The notes: a model not told the origin generated them from the letters alone. A DNA stretch of 64,000 bases from Fidelibacterota bacterium (GCA_016844955.1 JAERTH010000052.1:1-64000); one strand, 5' to 3'. Shown: positions 37,930 through 48,423, counted from the stretch's first letter. Translations and numbers: made by a program.

Positions 37930-40868
37930 TAAATATCTATCCTTATCTGGAATTCAATTTGTCGTGGTGATACCTCATATGTATACCATTCCCATACATT
38001 GGGTTCGCCGGAAAAGAGATTCGTGGGGAGTCTTTCCTCCAGGGGCAATTCACTATTTTCATGGTAATATCTCAGTTGGTCATTGTAGAGCAACCGTAAG
38101 AATTTTGAATTGAAAATATTTTGAGCGTCCAGGCTAAAGACTGTGTGAATTCGGCCAATAGTTACACCCTTCGATAGTTTCAGATTGAACTGATAAATAT
38201 CAAACCAGGTCATATTATTGGGTTTTGTTGATAAATCACCAGGCGGGTGATAAGTATATGGTGTTCCGCTCCGCCACCAGAAATAAGCATATGCATGTAA
38301 GTCACTAAAGGGATGGATGCCAAAAATATTGGGACCTCTCCCCTTTGCCAGATCATAACTGACCCAGCCCTTAACTTTTTGGAACCCACTCCAGGACCGT
38401 TTGCTTGAGGAATATCCATAGGGACGATCGACAAAAGCTGATCCTGGTTCATTCAAGCGGCTATAGCCAACCTTTCCGCTAAAGGACCAGTAAACATCAT
38501 AGGTTACCCCGGCATTCACAGGTTGGTTAAATCTTGTTTCCAGAGAGGTTTCCATCCCTCTGGTATCTGAGTAACCACCATTACTAACCATGTAAGCCTT
38601 GGTGGCAAAATATTCACTCCCATACAGACCGGTTGTAACCGATGCTATTTGCTCTGCGTCTTTATAATAGCCAGTAAAATTGACTTTAACTTGATTGTTG
38701 TAAACCAGATCCAATCCTAACTCATACTGCACACTCTTTTCATAGCTTAAATTAGGATTGCCATAAAAGCCCTGCCATTCTTCCATATAGGTTGTCTGCT
38801 CTGCGAAGGGATCCAGGACCGTTTCCATATCTTCTGTGTAATTGACGAAGGGAAACCCCAGCATCTTTGACCAAGAAGGTCGTTGATAAAAATGGCCATA
38901 AGAGAAATGCAGAAGTGCTGTTTCACTTATAGGATGAGAGAGACCCAATCTGGGTGAAACCTTGAGTTGTAATTCAGTCGGCGTGGTTTCTGGTTCACCC
39001 GGTATTCCCATGGGTTGCCAGGGATCATGACCCGGCGTGGTCGTCTCAGAGGCAAGAGGATCAAACATATTATTTGCAGCGTTCCGGTTCTGATTGAAAT
39101 AGTCAACCCGAACACCACCGTTTAAAATTATCCCAGGATACTCAGAAAGATTTTGCAGATAAAAATGTCCCTCATATGGCTGTCCGGTAAAAACATTCAG
39201 CAGGTTCCAGCGGCCACCACCTTCATAGGACGCCATGAAATGTTCTAAATCAATATCAAAAGTTTTATAACCAGTACCAAGTTTCACCTGCTGGTTCTTG
39301 GTATACTGATTTGTATAGTCAAGTCTGAACTGCTTGATCACACTTTCTGTTCGATCAAAACTATGGAAGTAGCCCTGATCCCTGAACTGGGTAACCATAA
39401 GAAAGGTGTCATCGCGGCGGGACCATAAGCTATCAGGCACAACACCATAGCGATCGGAACGATCCATGGCATCACTTAGTTGGCTGATATTCAGCTTCAG
39501 CAATGAGTTTTGATTGATCGTATAGGTAAGTGTTAGGTATAACTGGCTCCAGTTCCTGAGCTCCGGAAAATGATCATAAATTACACCCATGGGATTGTAT
39601 TTATTTTGGTCATACGGACCTGCAACCAGGGTTGCTCCCAAATGTCGATGTTCCTCAGAGCCTTCCCATGAGTCAAAATTGGAATTGTTGCTGGTAATCA
39701 CATAGTCAGCTCCAGCGGAATACCTGCTTCCCCCCCCGGTAATTGCCGTTTCTTTTTCCCCTGTGAAACCACCTATTCGGATTTGGAGTCGCTTTAACAG
39801 ATCAAAGTTTAAATATCCCTGAACATTTCGCTCTGTATTGTAGGGAATTGATTGTGGAAATATACCCACTCCATTCTCTTGCCGACCAGAGAGGAGGAAC
39901 GTTACACCATCAAAAAGACCCCCATAAACGGTTGATTCATAAAACCATTGATCTCGTTCAGCATAGTCGCCCAGCGTAGGATCAGGAGTGCTTTCCTCTT
40001 GCCATTGTGCAAGTAACTCCTGTGGATCCTGACCAAAAAACCTACTGACTGGATTTTCGCTTTGAGTGGTCCAGTAGTCTATACCAAAACCAGTAATATC
40101 GTAGTTATCGCGACTATACATGTTCCGCCCAAAATGATATTTACCAGCGGGTCGTAACCTTGAAATAAATGATCCATGTATACCTTGAGCTGTCTTCTTT
40201 TCAGTGATGTTTATGACAGCCGCCCGCGCCTCACCATATTCAGCATTATAGCCACCTGTCATGACAGATATTTCCTGAATCGCAGAGAGGTTAAAACCCG
40301 AGAAATTGTCCGAGAATAAACCACTATTGGTACTGATGCCATTCATAAGAATTACACTGTTCACTCTTGAATCACCGCGGTAGGTATTCTGGAAGATACC
40401 TGCCTGCGTTTCAAGGACATCCTTCATGTCCTTGACAGGTTGTTTCTCCATACTTTCACTGCCCACTGAGTGCTTGCTGGCAGTATGACTTTTGTCTATT
40501 AAATGACGTTTTGCAACAACAGTAACTACTGACCCTTCAATGGTCTGCTTCCCCAGTTCTTTTGTGATATGGGTGGTATTGTCTGCAGTAACATAAACAT
40601 CAACCAGACTAACTGATTCATAGCCGATGTATGATATAGTGAGTGTATAGGACCCGGGGTGGATGTTAACAATAACAAATTCCCCCGTCATATCAGTTGT
40701 GCTACCCTGATAGGTTTCTTTGATAGTAATGTTGGCTCCAATGAGCGGTTCACCGGATTCGGCATCAGTAATTTTTCCAAATATCTTTCCAACATTACCG
40801 GCAAACAGAATCTGTGGCAGCAACACCAACAGTAGAATTCTGAAATAACACAACACGCTTTTATTCAT
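37929..40868 (-). CDS. TonB-dependent receptor with carboxypeptidase-regulatory-like N-terminal domain
   Basis: 'GKIFGKITDAESGEPLIGANITIKETYQGSTTDMTGEF', plug 'MEKQPVKDMKDVLETQAGIFQNTYRGDSRVNSVILMNGISTNSG', terminal barrel strands. Confidence 0.92.
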   Translation of the reverse strand: MNKSVLCYFRILLLVLLPQILFAGNVGKIFGKITDAESGEPLIGANITIKETYQGSTTDMTGEFVIVNIHPGSYTLTISYIGYESVSLVDVYVTADNTTHITKELGKQTIEGSVVTVVAKRHLIDKSHTASKHSVGSESMEKQPVKDMKDVLETQAGIFQNTYRGDSRVNSVILMNGISTNSGLFSDNFSGFNLSAIQEISVMTGGYNAEYGEARAAVINITEKKTAQGIHGSFISRLRPAGKYHFGRNMYSRDNYDITGFGIDYWTTQSENPVSRFFGQDPQELLAQWQEESTPDPTLGDYAERDQWFYESTVYGGLFDGVTFLLSGRQENGVGIFPQSIPYNTERNVQGYLNFDLLKRLQIRIGGFTGEKETAITGGGSRYSAGADYVITSNNSNFDSWEGSEEHRHLGATLVAGPYDQNKYNPMGVIYDHFPELRNWSQLYLTLTYTINQNSLLKLNISQLSDAMDRSDRYGVVPDSLWSRRDDTFLMVTQFRDQGYFHSFDRTESVIKQFRLDYTNQYTKNQQVKLGTGYKTFDIDLEHFMASYEGGGRWNLLNVFTGQPYEGHFYLQNLSEYPGIILNGGVRVDYFNQNRNAANNMFDPLASETTTPGHDPWQPMGIPGEPETTPTELQLKVSPRLGLSHPISETALLHFSYGHFYQRPSWSKMLGFPFVNYTEDMETVLDPFAEQTTYMEEWQGFYGNPNLSYEKSVQYELGLDLVYNNQVKVNFTGYYKDAEQIASVTTGLYGSEYFATKAYMVSNGGYSDTRGMETSLETRFNQPVNAGVTYDVYWSFSGKVGYSRLNEPGSAFVDRPYGYSSSKRSWSGFQKVKGWVSYDLAKGRGPNIFGIHPFSDLHAYAYFWWRSGTPYTYHPPGDLSTKPNNMTWFDIYQFNLKLSKGVTIGRIHTVFSLDAQNIFNSKFLRLLYNDQLRYYHENSELPLEERLPTNLFSGEPNVWEWYTYEVSPRQIEFQIRIDI

Positions 40869-41022
40869 ACGTCATTTTCCAGGTTAATTCAAGTTTTTCA
40901 GCGTAAGCCCTCAAGTACTATGGGTGACTTTATGGTGTGAAGAGGCTACTCTATTAAAAAAAGGGGGTTGGAACCAGGCAGAAGGAGGCGGAGTAATGGT
41001 GCAACTAGCCCCAACCCTTGCA

Positions 41023-41053
41023 GATTGCGCAGATAGGTATTATCTGCGCAATC
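41023..41053. repeat. Perfect inverted repeat, 13-bp arms
   Basis: GATTGCGCAGATA-ggtat-TATCTGCGCAATC in the gap between 40868 and 41074; no adjacent T-run. Confidence 0.9.
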
Positions 41054-41073
41054 ATTACTTTTGAAAATACAGT

Positions 41074-43344
41074 TTACTTCAATAGAATCATTTTGTTGCT
41101 TAATACATCATCACCTGCTTGCAAGCGATAGATATACATGCCACCAGCAACTGGAATACCTGAATCATCACGGCCGTTCCAGGTTGCCTGATAAATACCA
41201 CTTTCCAGTGGGCTATTGGCTAAGGTGCTAACATGCTGACCCAAAACGTTGAAGACTTCCAGCTTCACGTCTGCTGTACCAAAGCTCTGTGGAATTGAGA
41301 ACTCAATCACAGTACTTGGATTGAAAGGATTGGGAAAATTCTGAGTAAGAACAAACGCGTCTGGCATGGCATTATGCGAATCAGTGGAGACTGTCACCAG
41401 ATCATTTTTATACATCGAAAAGCCACCACCCTTTTCACTTGAATAGACGACCCCATCCTTTACATAAACAGCACGGGCATCATTCAACATGTCAAAGTTG
41501 GCAACCTCAGTTGGATTGGTAACATCTGTAACATCATACACTTTGATTCCGGCAGCTTCACAATTCGCGTATAGGTAATCACCTTCGCGATAGGCGTCGC
41601 CATCCCAGCTTCCACCTGTATTAACCCCACCAACCTGTACAACAGCAGTCAGTGTACTGATATCAAAAATCTTCAGACTGTCAAAATCATGGACATAGGC
41701 ATAATTGTCATCCAGGCTTAACCAGCTGGTTCCTGTGGTGAGAGCTACAGTATCCTGGAGGGCAGGAGATTCTGGAGAGCTAACATCATAAAAATACAAG
41801 GCACCCCAGTTGCTCTGGACCATGACGTCTCCATAAGCGGCAACACCTTCTCCGTAGCGACCGTTTACCATACTTTCAGCAACATAGCCCACCAATGAGG
41901 GTGAGTTTGCAGTTGATACATCCACGATCCCGATTCCATTATTGGCTGTTGCGGCATAGACATAATTGCCAAGTATGGCAACATCATTTGTCCGGTCTGT
42001 AATAACGGCAGTGAGAAAGGCAGGATTGGCTGGATCTGTAAAGTCTATGGGTAGCAATCCATCATACCTGGATCCGGCAAAGACAATATTGTCTTTGTAA
42101 ACCACTTTTTTCACCATGGGTCTGTTACCGTCTGAATCAGCCAGCGTGATGCTGCCTAATTCGGTCATAACCGAAGGAGTGGTTATATCGAGGGCACGTA
42201 CATGATATCTATACGCCAGATACGCTGTATTCTCAACGATGGTGGCACTATAGCACAATCCATCAGCAGGAGCGGGGACAGCAATTGAGCCAGAAATACT
42301 CATGTTTGCTGGGTCGTTAACATTAACAGCGCTAAGCAGGGATTCTTCCCCAGCAAAGATGTGCGCCGTTTGAACTCCACTCATATTGATTGACCCAAAA
42401 GAAATCTTGCGCACAGAACCATCAGTATCGATAATTCCGAGCGAAGTCGGGGCACCTGGGTCTGTAACATCAAGAACAGTTACACCATATTCCTTTGAAG
42501 CGATGTAACCAAAATTCCCATCAAACATGACGTCAGAATTTTTAGGATTTGATAGTGTGGAAACATATGTCGGGTTCGCAGGATCGGATATATCTACCAC
42601 ATCGATGCCAGCAGAGTAAACGCAAATATAGAGATAGTTAGAGATGGGCATTACATCTTGAACCCATCCCTCACTGGCTATGGTACTGACCAAAGTTGGA
42701 GCGGTAGGATCAGATATATCAAAGATTTCTGTTCCGCCACCATTTCCAAGGTAAGCATATGAACCAGACACATTGATACCTTCAGCCCAGGGACCTTCAG
42801 CCCCACCATTGGTGATACCAACTGAACTTGGATTGGTTGGATCAGTAATATCAATAACTTCCATACCAGAGACACCAGCAGTGACATATACGTAGTTACC
42901 GCTAACCGCCAGACCTTCGCCATATCCTGCCAGTGTCAGGCTGGATAAAAGTGTAGGTGCCAGAGGATTGGTTACATCAACAATTTTAAGATCCTGCCCA
43001 GCAGTCGCCAAAGCATAAGTGACTCCGCCACTAACCTTCCAAACGATATCTTCGATCATATCGCCAAGATCAAGGGAAGCTGAAGTATAGGGGTTGGCTG
43101 GATCATCAAAACTGGTGATAGTGAATTGATCTGTTATTCCATAGTAGACCAGGGATCCATAATTTGCCACTCCTCTGATATCGCCACCACCTGCGCCCCA
43201 ATTGCCCAGAAAAGTCATATTGACATTTTCTGCGGACAAGGTAGCTGGCACCATCATGAGTAGTAAAACCGCTAACACTAATGTAGATAGCTTGTAACTG
43301 TTTTTCATGACTTCGTTCTCCTTACGATGTTTTGAGAAAAGCAT
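41074..43344 (-). CDS. LVIVD-repeat secreted protein with type IX-type sorting domain
   Basis: Repeated 'VxVVDISDPANPTYVSTL' units; C-term NFPNPFNPSTVIEFSIPQ...MYIYRLQAGDDVLSNKMILLK. Confidence 0.88.
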   Translation of the reverse strand: MLFSKHRKENEVMKNSYKLSTLVLAVLLLMMVPATLSAENVNMTFLGNWGAGGGDIRGVANYGSLVYYGITDQFTITSFDDPANPYTSASLDLGDMIEDIVWKVSGGVTYALATAGQDLKIVDVTNPLAPTLLSSLTLAGYGEGLAVSGNYVYVTAGVSGMEVIDITDPTNPSSVGITNGGAEGPWAEGINVSGSYAYLGNGGGTEIFDISDPTAPTLVSTIASEGWVQDVMPISNYLYICVYSAGIDVVDISDPANPTYVSTLSNPKNSDVMFDGNFGYIASKEYGVTVLDVTDPGAPTSLGIIDTDGSVRKISFGSINMSGVQTAHIFAGEESLLSAVNVNDPANMSISGSIAVPAPADGLCYSATIVENTAYLAYRYHVRALDITTPSVMTELGSITLADSDGNRPMVKKVVYKDNIVFAGSRYDGLLPIDFTDPANPAFLTAVITDRTNDVAILGNYVYAATANNGIGIVDVSTANSPSLVGYVAESMVNGRYGEGVAAYGDVMVQSNWGALYFYDVSSPESPALQDTVALTTGTSWLSLDDNYAYVHDFDSLKIFDISTLTAVVQVGGVNTGGSWDGDAYREGDYLYANCEAAGIKVYDVTDVTNPTEVANFDMLNDARAVYVKDGVVYSSEKGGGFSMYKNDLVTVSTDSHNAMPDAFVLTQNFPNPFNPSTVIEFSIPQSFGTADVKLEVFNVLGQHVSTLANSPLESGIYQATWNGRDDSGIPVAGGMYIYRLQAGDDVLSNKMILLK

Positions 43345-43431
43345 GCTTGATTGGTGTAATTGTACTCATAATTCACCATCACTCCAGATGCGTTCTCTTC
43401 ATTATTTATTATCTCATTTTGCATTAAAATG

Positions 43432-44460
43432 TTAATCCAATTTCCTTACAGATTTGCGGTAGACCAGCTCAGTAGGTAGGACAATACCTTCTCCAGAATG
43501 CGTACCTTCCTGCTTGATCTGTGATTGTAGTATCCTGAAAGCAATCTCACCGGCTTCGGAGGTCTGTTGAGCAACCGTGGTCATGGGTGTTGCCAGGTAT
43601 TCTGAGTAGGGCTGGTCGTCAAAAGATATAATTGAGATGTCCTCGGGAATTTTGAGGCCCTCTTCCTGAATGGCGCTCATGGCCCCCAGGGAAATCAAAT
43701 TACTGGCGGCGAAAATAGCTGTGGGACGAGGACTTTTTGTGAGCAGTATTTTGGCCCCGATATAGCCATTTCGTTTTCCGAAACTATCACCTACGATGAG
43801 GGATTCATCCACGGGTTGATCAAACTGTTTATGGGCATCCCGATAACCCCTGATACGATCATCATTTACAGAGGTATTGGCCTTGCCCTGGATGAATGCA
43901 ATTGATTTGTGCTTCATCTTGAAGAAGTAGGACACTGCCTCTAGAGCACCTTGATAATTGTCAGAAACTACGTAGGCGCAATCCAATTCAGGAAAATACC
44001 TATCGATAATGACCAGGGGCAGACCAGTATCCTGTATTTGCTTCAGATGCAGATACTCCTCCCCCACCGGACAGATAATCAGTCCATCAACCTTCCGGCT
44101 TTGCAGGAGTCTGATGGAATCAATTTCCAACTGGGTATCCTCCTGGCTATCTGACAGAATGATGGAACTCCCAATTTTCCGGGCCTGTATTTCAATATTG
44201 CGGGCAATGGTGGAAAAGAATGGATTGGAGATGTCGGGTATGATAAGGCCGATGGTATTGGTGCGCTTGGTTCTTAAGCCCCGGGCAAGCTGGTCTGGAA
44301 CATACCCCATTTCCCGCGCTGCATCTTGCACAGCCTCAGTAGTTCGATCACTGATGCGGTATTTTTTGGATTGGCCTGTGAGCACGCGTGAAACCGTTGT
44401 GCAGGATACACCAACCTGATGGGCAATATTATCTAAAGTAATTTGCTTGTTTTGAGCCAA
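43432..44460 (-). CDS. LacI-family transcriptional regulator
   Basis: 'ITLDNIAHQVGVSCTTVSRVLTGQSKKYRISDRTTEAVQDAAREMGYVPDQLARGLRTKRTNTIGLIIPDISNPFF'. Confidence 0.95.
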   Translation of the reverse strand: MAQNKQITLDNIAHQVGVSCTTVSRVLTGQSKKYRISDRTTEAVQDAAREMGYVPDQLARGLRTKRTNTIGLIIPDISNPFFSTIARNIEIQARKIGSSIILSDSQEDTQLEIDSIRLLQSRKVDGLIICPVGEEYLHLKQIQDTGLPLVIIDRYFPELDCAYVVSDNYQGALEAVSYFFKMKHKSIAFIQGKANTSVNDDRIRGYRDAHKQFDQPVDESLIVGDSFGKRNGYIGAKILLTKSPRPTAIFAASNLISLGAMSAIQEEGLKIPEDISIISFDDQPYSEYLATPMTTVAQQTSEAGEIAFRILQSQIKQEGTHSGEGIVLPTELVYRKSVRKLD

Positions 44461-44635
44461 GTACTATCCCTTCCAAGTAGAACCATCATAAAAATGACGA
44501 TTACTGATCTGCACAATCGTTTGTTCTATATTAAATGAAGACATATGGCATGTCAATAGGTTTAATGGCACAAATAGTCATTTATATCTGAGCCCCCCAT
44601 ATTCCACTCCTGACCCATAATCACACTTGGATTCC

Positions 44636-44669
44636 TAAATACCTCATCTTGTTATATAATAGGTATTTA
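44636..44669. promoter_or_regulatory. Inverted repeat flanking a TATAAT box (candidate promoter/operator)
   Basis: TAAATACCT-catcttgttatataat-AGGTATTTA, perfect 9-bp arms; TATAAT at 44655-44660. Confidence 0.4.
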
Positions 44670-44971
44670 CCCTATTTTAAGTGAAGATGTTTCTAATTGA
44701 ATTCTGGAAATACTCACAATATACAAACGGGTGACCATGCTCAGCATCGGCCTGATCCAGAATAAGTAACATAAGTTACACCTTACTGATATGCAGCAGG
44801 CCTTTGAGAAGATAGCGCAAATTGCGCAATATTTTGAGCTTATTGTGCAAAGTATAGACAAACATGAAGAGTACACGCCTGAAATGTTGATCTTTCTTTA
44901 AAAGCAAACTAAAAATCAATCACTTAAGTGATTGGTTGCATTTACTTCATACAATAGATACTTTTATTTTC

Positions 44972-47227
44972 ATGGTAAAGAAGCGCTATACACGATATTT
45001 AATCATTGCGATTTTAATTGTATTCCCTGGAACTGGATTATTAGGCCATGGAGGATTGACAGATCCTGCCATTGATGAATTGAATGACTATCTCATGGCC
45101 ATCCAAATAATGAGATTCTATGATGAGGACGCTTCTGTCCTATTCCGGTCCTGGGATTCCCTCAGGATAGAATCGGGTAAGATCCGTGAGCTGACTGATG
45201 CGCAAGGTCTACGGGCTGACTCCAGAGAAGTCATTGCCCAGGTGGAGGTCACCCGCAAAAAACAAAAACTTCTGCTTCAGAATTGTCGCACCTACTTTTC
45301 GGAACAGGTCAAACAACAACCAGCCCTACGAATTGTAATTCAGGAAAAGATCCAGAGTAATTGGGAGGATCAGATACTGGAAGCACCTATTGGGCACTCC
45401 ACCATACTACTGGTAGAGGTAATAAACCAACGCAACACATCAGCCAACATCGCCATGGTTTCAGAGCCAAGTGATGAAATACTATTTTGGAATAAACAGT
45501 TTATCTTGCCCCCCCGATCTTCAAGATTCACCTTCGTTGCCCTGGCACCCCTGGACACAAATCATGCCCATGCCAACCTACAGGTTTTTGATGAAAGGGA
45601 TAACTACACCTCTATCCAACTGAGTTCGCGTGGAGTTGAACCTCATGCTGAACGATTTTTACTCCATCCCTCAGAAAATGTTACCAATGTTGCCCTTCCA
45701 GTAGCAGACACTGTTAAACAGGACATAGGGCAAGTCGATTCTGCGACCTTGAAGTTTTCTATTTCTGATCGTGAAAGCAATGAGCCTTTAGCCGTCAGGG
45801 CTGAGATAATCGATCGCAACGGAAACAATCTGTGGTCACCCACACGCAGAGCATCATTTGGCGTAAATAGAAATGTTGACTGGGATTATCATACCACGCT
45901 TTGGGACTACCAGCCCGGACCCTATTACTATCTAAATGATGGTGCTGAAATTGTAAAAAACCCTGCTGGAAAAATGGTGAACATGTATCATGGGTTTGAG
46001 TATCTGCCTATTTCCCAGGAAATTCCTGAAGATGGAACAATAGTGGCCAAGCTTGAGAAATGGATCGACATGCCAGACCTGGGTTGGTATTCTGGGCAAA
46101 CACACATACATACCACTGATATGGGTATACCGGTTCAATTCAGCGAAGTGTGGCCAATTGTTTCACAAGCCGAAGACCTGCATGTCTCGTCTATCCTGAC
46201 ACTCAAGGGTGAATGGAAGACCCATGCGATTTACTCCAATGAATATCCCATGGGGGAAAGAAAATCCTTCAGTACTGCAGATCACATTATCACGTGGGGT
46301 GAAGAATTTCGCAATGATCCATATGGCCACCTGGCAATAATTGGATTGGAATCTTTAATCCAACCCATCAGTACTGGCGCTCTCGGCGAACTAGGCGATC
46401 CAGATTACCCACCCAATTCATACTTTTTAGATGAAGCCCTTTCAAGAGGTGCCATCACAATCGCAGCTCATTTTGGGGTCTATACACAGGGTGTGGAGCA
46501 AATTAAGTCGCGATTTCCATCTACTGGTTTTGAGATGCCAATTGATGTGGCTTTGGGGAAAGTGAAGTTGGCTGAAATCGCCGGTCTGGGTGGACAGATG
46601 GAGGTATGGTATGATATTCTTAATTGTGGATTCAAAATTCCTGCAACCGCCGGACCCGATTGGCTAATCAAGGATACACCCAGGGTATATGTAAATCTGG
46701 CAAATGGCGAATTCACCCTGGAAAACTGGAATGCAGGCTTGCTGCTTGGCAATAGCTTTATATCAACGGGTTCCATGATTTTCTTCAACGTTGATGGAGC
46801 CCAACCGGGGAGCACTATACATGCAGTTGGAGGCCCAACCCCCTTCGAGATAGAGGTGCAGGCATTAACCCCGAATGGCCAAATCCCAGTTGAGATCATT
46901 TGGAATGGTGAAGTAATTCTCGAAACCAGTGCATCAAATTCCACAATCTATCTGGATGACTCAGGCTGGCTGGCTGCTCGCTGTCAGGGAGCTCACTCCA
47001 ACCCTATTTTCATTAATTTTGATGGAAGACCCGCAGGCCAGGCAGAAGCAGCTCTAAAATTTGTTCACACCATCGACCGTCTTACAGATTGGGTTGAGCA
47101 CAAAGCCATATTCTATAACCAGGATCAAAAGCAGGCCGTGCTTGATGTGTTTGATGAAGGGAAAAATATTTATCTGGGAGTCATTGACCAAGCTAAAAGG
47201 CTGGGTCGGGATAAACCTACCAGGTAA
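44972..47227 (+). CDS. CehA/McbA-like (PHP-type) metallohydrolase, secreted
   Basis: 'DMPDLGWYSGQTHIHTTDMG' HxH metal motif, 'AITIAAHFGVYTQG'; signal peptide from MVKKRYTRYLIIAILIVFPGTGLLGHGG (track start 44936). Confidence 0.7.
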   Translation: MVKKRYTRYLIIAILIVFPGTGLLGHGGLTDPAIDELNDYLMAIQIMRFYDEDASVLFRSWDSLRIESGKIRELTDAQGLRADSREVIAQVEVTRKKQKLLLQNCRTYFSEQVKQQPALRIVIQEKIQSNWEDQILEAPIGHSTILLVEVINQRNTSANIAMVSEPSDEILFWNKQFILPPRSSRFTFVALAPLDTNHAHANLQVFDERDNYTSIQLSSRGVEPHAERFLLHPSENVTNVALPVADTVKQDIGQVDSATLKFSISDRESNEPLAVRAEIIDRNGNNLWSPTRRASFGVNRNVDWDYHTTLWDYQPGPYYYLNDGAEIVKNPAGKMVNMYHGFEYLPISQEIPEDGTIVAKLEKWIDMPDLGWYSGQTHIHTTDMGIPVQFSEVWPIVSQAEDLHVSSILTLKGEWKTHAIYSNEYPMGERKSFSTADHIITWGEEFRNDPYGHLAIIGLESLIQPISTGALGELGDPDYPPNSYFLDEALSRGAITIAAHFGVYTQGVEQIKSRFPSTGFEMPIDVALGKVKLAEIAGLGGQMEVWYDILNCGFKIPATAGPDWLIKDTPRVYVNLANGEFTLENWNAGLLLGNSFISTGSMIFFNVDGAQPGSTIHAVGGPTPFEIEVQALTPNGQIPVEIIWNGEVILETSASNSTIYLDDSGWLAARCQGAHSNPIFINFDGRPAGQAEAALKFVHTIDRLTDWVEHKAIFYNQDQKQAVLDVFDEGKNIYLGVIDQAKRLGRDKPTR

Positions 47228-48233
47228 CACTCATCCCAGTACAGTTCAAGCCACTGCCAATACCCAGCAGGGCGACATGATGTCCCTGCTCAATACGGCC
47301 AGCTTCCTCGGCCATCTTCAGGGTAATGGGTAATGCGGCTGGACCGATATTTCCCAGTGTCTGGACGTTCAGAAATACTTTATCAATAGAAATTTCCAAT
47401 GCTTCACTGAGCATTTTTATATGGGGGATACTCACCTGGTGTGGTGCATAGAGGTCAATTTTGTCATCGCTCCAATTTGGTAACTTTTCTTTCACCAGTT
47501 CCCAGGCCTCAATAGCCAGCCCAACACCGGCAACCAGCAATTCATGGGGATATGAAATCCCTCCATCACGTTGACCCACACACAGTCTGTTGAAGGCCGT
47601 GGCAGCCATACTGGCGGACCCATTGATGAGATGTCCTACACTTGAATTATCCTTGTGGGTCATGAGCATGGCAACAGCACCTGAACCCAGTGTAAGTGTG
47701 GCAAAGTTTTCACGAAAACTTTCCATGGTAAGATCAGGGTGCTGCAATTTTTCAATTGTTGCTTCAATAGGCTCTCTAGAGCTCTCACCGGCAACCACCA
47801 AACCGTACTTGATCATACCTGCTTCGATCATCATCATGATTTCAGACATTCCATCTACAAAACCCAGACAGGCATTACCAATATCAAAATTTCGACAATA
47901 GGGTGATAATTCCAGGTTGCCATGTACCAGACATGCTACTGAAGGTTCTATATAGTCCTTACTAACTGAAGTACTAATGATGCAACCGATCTCTTCCTGG
48001 TCAATTCCAGATTCCTCAATCACCTTTTGAGCTGCAATGGTAGCAACTTCGCTGGGCATGGTGCCCGGATCCCAGAAACGTCTTTCAGTAATACCTGTCA
48101 GTCGCTCCAGGTTACCCAGAGGGATTCCAAATTTTTCCAGCGTGCCGGAAATCTGTTCTTCCAGGCTGAGTGATGTTATATGATGAGGGGGCAGTTCGTA
48201 GGCTATGGCTTCAATGACGACGTTACTAGGCAT
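47217..48233 (-). CDS. 3-oxoacyl-ACP synthase III family (thiolase fold; OleA-like variant possible)
   Basis: 'FDIGNACLGFVDGMSEIMMMIEAGMIKYGLVVAGESSRE' Cys; 'DLYAPHQVSIPHIKML' His; 'NVQTLGNIGPAALPI' Asn. Confidence 0.85.
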   Translation of the reverse strand: MPSNVVIEAIAYELPPHHITSLSLEEQISGTLEKFGIPLGNLERLTGITERRFWDPGTMPSEVATIAAQKVIEESGIDQEEIGCIISTSVSKDYIEPSVACLVHGNLELSPYCRNFDIGNACLGFVDGMSEIMMMIEAGMIKYGLVVAGESSREPIEATIEKLQHPDLTMESFRENFATLTLGSGAVAMLMTHKDNSSVGHLINGSASMAATAFNRLCVGQRDGGISYPHELLVAGVGLAIEAWELVKEKLPNWSDDKIDLYAPHQVSIPHIKMLSEALEISIDKVFLNVQTLGNIGPAALPITLKMAEEAGRIEQGHHVALLGIGSGLNCTGMSVTW

Positions 48234-48423
48234 GCTCTGTATCCGCGCTTTCGTTTTCCTGTGTGGGTTTAACTGATTAGTGATTTCTGTCCGAGAGAGT
48301 ATGCCTAATCAGAAAATATCGGTTTCAAGTTAATCCAGATTCCAGGGCATTCAACTTATCATAGTGAGCCGGAGCTAAAGTATAGGTAACGGCCATAAGG
48401 AGTCAGCATCCGTGGATAAATAA

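Noticed and set aside
44009-44419. 136-aa plus-strand ORF
   Set aside because: Fully antisense to the LacI gene 43432..44460, no domain.
44667-44876. 69-aa Cys-rich minus-strand ORF in the LacI/CehA intergenic region
   Set aside because: No ribosome-binding context or domain; overlaps the putative promoter region.
46480-46944. 154-aa minus-strand ORF
   Set aside because: Antisense to the CehA/McbA-like CDS; no supportable product.
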